Shown here in pieces: positions 59,577 through 64,000 of a stretch of DNA of 64,000 bases (position 1 is its first letter; every line of letters starts with the position of its first letter). Origin of the DNA: Bacillota bacterium (lineage in GTDB: Bacteria > Bacillota > Clostridia > Acetivibrionales > DTU013). Both the position numbers and the translations under genes were made by a program. The DNA lies in contig JAEXNT010000026.1 of assembly GCA_023439545.1 (NCBI GenBank), positions 16,457 through 80,456 of the forward strand. The letters are read 5' to 3'. Below the pieces are notes generated by a model, which did no database searches, was not told the origin of the DNA, and saw only the letters and a program-made list of their open reading frames with translations.

Positions 59577-61097
59577 TTACCCCGGCTGCGTATAAACAGT
59601 ACCGTCTATGCCGGTGGCAAGTCTTCCAGGAATCGCGCCCGTGGTTATCTCAGAGATTTTGGTTCCGGTTTTTGTGTCAATTGTAACAAGCTTTTTACAG
59701 GACAGCGATACTGTCATCTGCCCGTTCTTGTCAAAGGTCATTCCGTTGACAGAGCCTCCTATATTCAATCCCCACTTTTTCGAGCGGCCGGCATTCAGGG
59801 CGTTCAGCATATGGCCTTCATCCTGCTTGGTTTCATCCCGGGTCGTATAATAAAACATGTCGTCCGGGCCTATGTAAATATCCGTGTACATGCTGCCGGT
59901 ATTGAAGGACCAAAGCGGTTTCCCGGCAGAATTCAGCGCACACAGCTTTACATCCGTATACCCCGCCATAATGCCGAGGTATACCGTATTATCCGTCCCT
60001 ACCCGGACGTCGCGTATCGTGCTCTTTGCATCGTATGTCCATTTCGCCTTGCCCGTGGCCGCCAGGGCGATCAGTTTCGAATCGGACCAGATATAAATAC
60101 TCCCATCCGGCCCGACGACAGGTTTCCGCAATTCGCCTGATACCGTATAAAGCTTCTTTTCGCTGCCGTTGGGAGCTATGGATAACAAGTATGAATTTCT
60201 CCCGTCTCCGGCTGCGGCATATATTTCGTTCGATTTTCCTGAGACCAGGCCTGCCGCGTATGCATAGCTTTTGGTCCACTTTTTTACGCTCGCGGAGGAG
60301 GATCTGACGATTTTCACCGTGATTATCGTATATGTGGTCTTGTCCGGCGCCGTCACTTTGATATTTATCTCGTTTTCGCCCGACTTGAGCGCTACAATCT
60401 TTTTTGCACCTGAACCGATTCTCTGGCCATTAACCGTTACCACGGCGTCCGCATCCTCAGCTGCGGCCGATATTGTCACGCTGCTGACACTTGCATCGAC
60501 ATAGGTTCCGTACTTATTCTTCCCCTGATCTTCAAGCTTAAGGGGCTGGTTGCCCGAATAGACCTTGAAATCAGACAGGTCCGAGTTGTTCGTCATTTCT
60601 TCTACATTTATATCTCCAAGTGATATAAGCAGTGTCTTTTCGAATTCATACCGATCCGCTTGCTTCATACCGGGAGATGTTATCGTAATATAGCTTTTTT
60701 GCTTTACTATCTCCGAGGCTCTTGAAAAGCTTGTATTACAGGATATATGATACTTTTTGCCTTTTTTTACATTGAAGGTTTTCGTTTTCTTCAACGCCTG
60801 CGTTCCATCGGAATAGCTCAGAGAAACATTTATCGTGACGCTGCCGGAAGCTCCCGTATTGTTCAGATAATCATCCGCCTGGTAACTTGTCAGTTTCCCG
60901 CCGAAATAGTGGTAGGTAATACTGATGCCTTCACCCGATAAAACCGGCTTTGAAGCCGCCGATCCCGCCGCATTACCCTGAGCCGAAGTCCCCTGCGCAG
61001 TAGTTCCCTGCGCCGCCGCAATGCTACAGTCCCCGGGTATGCCGATACTAAACGTCAGCGCTAATGCAACCAACATGCAAAATGTTTTTCTTAGCAT
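59577..61097 (-). CDS. Secreted PQQ-like beta-propeller protein, truncated by frameshift
   Basis: A 506-residue exported protein: signal peptide (about 1-29), Gln/Ala/Gly-rich repeats (AQGTTAQGTSAQGN), a beta-sandwich region (about 50-190), a cadherin-like/Ig-type domain (about 205-270, VTVNGQRIGSG, INIKVTAPDKTTYTI), then propeller strands with recurrent APNGS, GPDGSIYI, GTDNTVYLG and GIDGTVY. It stops abruptly at VYTQPG while the same repeat pattern continues in another frame downstream, so the intact form would be about 610 residues. Mutation and sequencing error cannot be told apart. GGAGGAG lies 9 nt before the ATG. Confidence 0.75.
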   Translation of the reverse strand: MLRKTFCMLVALALTFSIGIPGDCSIAAAQGTTAQGTSAQGNAAGSAASKPVLSGEGISITYHYFGGKLTSYQADDYLNNTGASGSVTINVSLSYSDGTQALKKTKTFNVKKGKKYHISCNTSFSRASEIVKQKSYITITSPGMKQADRYEFEKTLLISLGDINVEEMTNNSDLSDFKVYSGNQPLKLEDQGKNKYGTYVDASVSSVTISAAAEDADAVVTVNGQRIGSGAKKIVALKSGENEINIKVTAPDKTTYTIITVKIVRSSSASVKKWTKSYAYAAGLVSGKSNEIYAAAGDGRNSYLLSIAPNGSEKKLYTVSGELRKPVVGPDGSIYIWSDSKLIALAATGKAKWTYDAKSTIRDVRVGTDNTVYLGIMAGYTDVKLCALNSAGKPLWSFNTGSMYTDIYIGPDDMFYYTTRDETKQDEGHMLNALNAGRSKKWGLNIGGSVNGMTFDKNGQMTVSLSCKKLVTIDTKTGTKISEITTGAIPGRLATGIDGTVYTQPG

Positions 61098-61207
61098 TTA
61101 TCGCTCTCCTCCTGTACTATCCAGAAAAACCAATTATTACAGAAGTATCTTAGCATAATGACTGCTCACTTTTCAATATTGTATCATGTTGAACCCTGAT
61201 AAGTACT

Positions 61208-61247
61208 GGTAAATAAAAAGGACTCCAGGCCAATTCCTGAAGTCCTT
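61208..61247 (-). terminator. Terminator of the uracil permease gene
   Basis: A 12-bp stem with one mismatch (61218-61229 with 61236-61247) and a 6-nt loop; on the minus strand it is followed by TTTTTATTTA. Confidence 0.8.
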
Positions 61248-61282
61248 GATTTCCAACTGTTTTTATTTCCGCGCTATCTTTT

Positions 61283-62581
61283 TCATTTCGCACTTTCACG
61301 GTCATTGGTGAGCTTCGCTTTATCCAGGAGCCAGAAGACAAGGCCCAGGACCATGCCTATGATCGTGGCGAGCGTGAGGCCGGAAAGCTGGAAGGAACTG
61401 CTTATCGGTATATAAGCGTTCGAGAGGCCTGTTACAAGTACGACCGCGGTGAGCGCCAGGTTACGGGATTTGCTGTAGTCGACCTTCGCTTCGACGAGAA
61501 GTCTGAGGCCGGAAGCTGCGATCATGCCGTAGAGCATGAAGCTGACGCCGCCGATGACGCACCAGGGCATAGCCTGAATGAGACCCGAGACAGGCCCGAT
61601 GAAGGCGACAATTATTGAAATGACGGCTGCGCCGCCGATGACCCAAACACTGTAAACCTTCGTGATGGCCATGACGCCGATGTTTTCACCGTAGGTTGTA
61701 GTCGGTACCGCGCCGACAAAGCCCGACAAAGCAGTTGAGACGCCGTCGGACAGGAGCGATCTGTGCAGACCGGGGTCTTTGATCAGGTCACGGCCGACGA
61801 TTTTCCCTGTAACCATCTGGTGTCCGATGTGCTCCGTAACAATTACGAGCGCTGCCGGAAGGATGATCAGAATGGCGTTGAGATCGAATATTGGGGTCTG
61901 GAAGTCCGGAAGAGTGAACAAAGCTGCCGTTCTGACAGCATCGAAATTCACAAGTCCGAAACAGGCGGCTGCTATATAGCCGACGATAATGGCAATGAGA
62001 ATCGGTATTACCGCCAGGAATTTCCTGAATAGGACCGAACCGAAGACAGCTATGAGCAGAGTGATGCAAAATACTACGACATTTCTGTAATCTATCCTGG
62101 AAAGCTCGACGCCGGTTACGGGAAGACCGCCATTCTGCGCCGCCGTACCTGCCAGCGTCAGTCCGATGAGAGCTACGACGGGGCCCATTGCAGCCGGCGG
62201 CAGAATGATGTCAATCCATTTCGTACCGAAAAGCTTTATAATCAGTGAGACGATGATGATTACAATGCCAACTGTCACAAAGCCCCCAAGCGCAAGCGGG
62301 TATTTAGAGCTATCCAGTGCTGATCCGTTGCCGATGATCATAAAAACAGGCGCAAGGAAAGCAAAGCTCGAACCTAAGTAAGCCGGCGCCCTACCTTTTG
62401 TAATAAATATGAAAATCAGAGTTCCGATACCATTCATCAATAAAACGACGCCCGGGTTAATTCCAAATAAAATAGGAACCAATACCGAGGCGCCGAACAT
62501 TGCAAACATGTGCTGAAGGCTTAATGCGATTCCTTTTCCCAGTGGGACGCGTTCTTCGACTTGTATTATCTTACCTTGCAT
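61283..62581 (-). CDS. Uracil permease, NCS2 family
   Basis: A 432-residue membrane importer of the nucleobase/ascorbate (NCS2) family, with about fourteen hydrophobic segments. Typical segments are SLQHMFAMFGASVLVPILFG near the N-terminus, FVGAVPTTTYGENIGVMAITKVYS (substrate-coordinating Glu region, about 290) and GGAAVISIIVAFIGPVSGLI. The sequence is closer to uracil than to xanthine permeases. ATG 62581 was chosen because AGGAGGG lies about 8 nt upstream. The promoter is so close that no PyrR-type attenuator can fit. Confidence 0.88.
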   Translation of the reverse strand: MQGKIIQVEERVPLGKGIALSLQHMFAMFGASVLVPILFGINPGVVLLMNGIGTLIFIFITKGRAPAYLGSSFAFLAPVFMIIGNGSALDSSKYPLALGGFVTVGIVIIIVSLIIKLFGTKWIDIILPPAAMGPVVALIGLTLAGTAAQNGGLPVTGVELSRIDYRNVVVFCITLLIAVFGSVLFRKFLAVIPILIAIIVGYIAAACFGLVNFDAVRTAALFTLPDFQTPIFDLNAILIILPAALVIVTEHIGHQMVTGKIVGRDLIKDPGLHRSLLSDGVSTALSGFVGAVPTTTYGENIGVMAITKVYSVWVIGGAAVISIIVAFIGPVSGLIQAMPWCVIGGVSFMLYGMIAASGLRLLVEAKVDYSKSRNLALTAVVLVTGLSNAYIPISSSFQLSGLTLATIIGMVLGLVFWLLDKAKLTNDRESAK

Positions 62582-62612
62582 TTTCTGATACCCTCCTATG
62601 AGCATTTGGATT

Positions 62613-62642
62613 ATTGTAGCACACCGTATTGATATTTAACAA
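62613..62642 (-). promoter_or_regulatory. Sigma-A promoter of the uracil permease gene
   Basis: On the minus strand TTGTTA (62642-62637), 18 nt, TACAAT (62618-62613), about 32 nt before the start codon. Confidence 0.55.
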
Positions 62643-62718
62643 TAACTAAAAAAGTCGAAATTAGTTAAACTTATCAGAGATAAAGGGCTTCAGCAGTATT
62701 GCCGAGATCCTTGAGAAC

Positions 62719-62742
62719 GGAGGAGAGAGTGGGATTCGAACA
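62719..62742 (-). other. tRNA 3'-end fragment (Ser-like)
   Basis: On the minus strand GTTCGAATCCCACTCTCTCC matches a tRNA T-loop, descending T-stem and 3' acceptor arm of the serine type. The ascending T-stem is not complementary and no anticodon arm or 5' acceptor is found, so it is a partial tRNA, as left by integration or deletion at a tRNA gene. The surrounding 62643-62892 holds no gene that I can see. Confidence 0.45.
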
Positions 62743-62892
62743 CTAATGGTCCCGGAATCGAGCATTACATTTCTAGTATTGCTACTTGCAAGACATTTAT
62801 ATACAATCAATAGTGGCAATATATGGTACAAACACTTAAGTTCCCGGCATTAAAATTCCGATGTCGAAATAAAGGCATGCAGGGTGAAAGGT

Positions 62893-62921
62893 TTGACCGC
62901 GTACTTCTTAAATGGTAGAAT
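62893..62921 (+). promoter_or_regulatory. Sigma-A promoter of the xylanase gene
   Basis: TTGACC (62893-62898), 17 nt, TAGAAT (62916-62921), 70 nt before the ATG. Confidence 0.6.
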
Positions 62922-62991
62922 GAGGATGCTGATATATACATTGCAGACTTCGGGATAAGCTACAAAATTGAGTATAACAGAGGTAATATGT

Positions 62992-64000
62992 ATGAAGAGA
63001 ATGAGACAAATTTTAGCGGTTATATTCATACTTTCTATTGCCATCATTCCGGTCGGCTGCGCTGACAGTAAGGCGGGCGGGGACGCCGGCGGATCTGCGG
63101 CCGCGACCTCGCAGGCTGCCCCGACTGTACAGGAGGCAGAGACCGCGCAGAACACTGAGACCTCCCAGAGTACTGTGACTACGCAAGCTTCAACCGCAAT
63201 GGCTTCAACCACAGCGGCTGTCGCGGCGACCAAAAAACCGGCGAAAATACAATCGGAGCTGAAACCCATAAAGGATATATATAAAGATGATTTCCTGATA
63301 GGGACCGCCGTATCGATGAGAAATCTGACAGGCGACAGGTATGAGCTTTTCAAAATGCATTTCAACGCAGCAACAGCGGAAAACGCCATGAAACCGAACG
63401 CGCTGCAACCAAACAAGGGTAAATTCGCCTTCGGCGGGGCTGATATGGCTGTGAATCTGGTATCGGCTGCAGGGGCGAAGATGCATGGGCATACGCTGGT
63501 ATGGCACCAGCAGTCGCCGGCATGGATGAATACGGATGATAGCGGCAAGCCCCTTGGGCGGGAGGAAGCTCTTGAAAATCTAAGAACTCATATAAAGACT
63601 GTCGTGGAGCACTTCGGTAACAACGTAATATCGTGGGACGTGGTGAACGAAGCCATGAGCGACGATCCGAAGAAACCGCAGGACTGGAAGGCGTCATTGC
63701 GCAAAACTCCGTGGCTTGACGCCATTGGGGACGACTATGTGGAGCAAGCCTTCCTTGCGGCCAGAGAAGTGCTGGACGCACATACTGATTGGGATATCAA
63801 GCTCTACTATAACGACTACAGCCTGGACAACCAGAACAAGGCGGCAGCGGTATACAACATGGTAAAGAAGATCAATGACAACTACCAAAAAACGCATCCG
63901 GGCAAGCTCCTTATCGACGGAATAGGCATGCAGGAGCATGATACGCTGTCCACAGATCCGGCCAATGTGAAAAAGTCGCTGGAGAAGTTCATATCTCTGG
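62992..64000 (+). CDS. GH10 endo-1,4-beta-xylanase lipoprotein, 5' part
   Basis: The frame runs open to the window edge (336 codons seen). The product begins with a lipoprotein signal (lipobox VGC, Cys at residue 23), a Thr/Ala/Gln-rich linker (about 25-83), then a GH10 catalytic barrel. Motifs are FNAATAENAMKPNALQP (about 123), MHGHTLVWHQQSP (about 164) and WDVVNEAM with the acid/base Glu (about 219); the nucleophile lies beyond the window. It would cleave xylan at the cell surface. AGAGGT lies 7 nt before the ATG; another ATG at 62988 is out of frame. Confidence 0.93.
   Translation, partial: MKRMRQILAVIFILSIAIIPVGCADSKAGGDAGGSAAATSQAAPTVQEAETAQNTETSQSTVTTQASTAMASTTAAVAATKKPAKIQSELKPIKDIYKDDFLIGTAVSMRNLTGDRYELFKMHFNAATAENAMKPNALQPNKGKFAFGGADMAVNLVSAAGAKMHGHTLVWHQQSPAWMNTDDSGKPLGREEALENLRTHIKTVVEHFGNNVISWDVVNEAMSDDPKKPQDWKASLRKTPWLDAIGDDYVEQAFLAAREVLDAHTDWDIKLYYNDYSLDNQNKAAAVYNMVKKINDNYQKTHPGKLLIDGIGMQEHDTLSTDPANVKKSLEKFISL

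Noticed and set aside
59577..59600. Programmed ribosomal frameshift joining the two beta-propeller frames
   Set aside because: No slippery heptamer or downstream pseudoknot was recognised; mutation or sequencing error is simpler.
1..64000. CRISPR arrays, insertion sequences, prophage or rRNA genes
   Set aside because: No regular spaced repeats, transposase, integrase, phage structural gene or rRNA sequence was found.

Overview
The window looks like chromosome from an anaerobic, endospore-forming, flagellated Firmicute of the Clostridia. The evidence is the block murA-spoIID-spoIIQ-spoIIID-mbl-flhO-flhP, a sporulation protease yabG, a complete gerA-type germination operon, S-layer-homology proteins, an FeFe-hydrogenase-type TM1266-like regulator, and plant-polysaccharide hydrolases (GH3, GH10). 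Coding is on both strands, ribosome binding sites are strong (AGGAGG-like), and GTG and TTG starts are common. No rRNA, complete tRNA, CRISPR array, insertion sequence or prophage was seen. The species cannot be named from the sequence alone.

Layout. 1-8.5 kb: 3' end of murA, then spoIID, spoIIQ, spoIIID, mbl, a sigma-D type promoter, flhO, flhP, a FlgJ-like rod-binding protein and a phosphodiester-glycosidase protein. 8.5-13.7 kb: a Cys-cluster protein, a YcdB/SLH surface protein, yabG, a CMP-kinase-like NTPase and a TM1266-like protein. 13.7-17.4 kb: a decayed TipAS-like fragment, an aldo/keto reductase and a GH3 beta-glucosidase with a palindromic operator candidate before it. 17.5-21.3 kb: gerA-type operon. 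21.4-27.1 kb: cardiolipin synthase, a MutS2-like protein without Smr domain, and a TetR/hydrolase pair. 27.1-30.9 kb: a 1241-residue CheB-CheR-PAS-histidine kinase. 31.1-33.6 kb: an ABC-F gene behind a long leader with a small ORF and two terminators. 33.7-41.7 kb: an FMN-binding lipoprotein, an ABC exporter, an FG-GAP-like protein, a DUF3160 lipoprotein and a GGDEF/HD-GYP protein preceded by a cyclic-di-GMP-I riboswitch. 41.9-50.6 kb: an orphan membrane protein, a MarR/MATE pair, a small acidic protein, a two-component system, a DUF2680-repeat protein and a PadR/FAD-oxidoreductase pair. 50.7-55.2 kb: SLH, zinc-ribbon and DUF3810 proteins. 55.4-59.1 kb: a PadR-headed fumarate reductase operon. 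59.3-64 kb: a frameshifted beta-propeller protein, uracil permease, a tRNA 3'-end fragment and the 5' part of a GH10 xylanase.

Recurring logic. Several short operons begin with a regulator and a promoter overlapping or abutting a perfect palindrome: TetR at 25.2 kb, MarR at 44.7 kb, PadR at 48.5 kb and PadR at 55.4 kb. Two loci show RNA-level control: the ABC-F leader, which fits ribosome-mediated attenuation, and the c-di-GMP riboswitch controlling a c-di-GMP turnover enzyme. The most notable protein observation is the fumarate reductase flavoprotein, where the histidine that normally carries covalent FAD is alanine.
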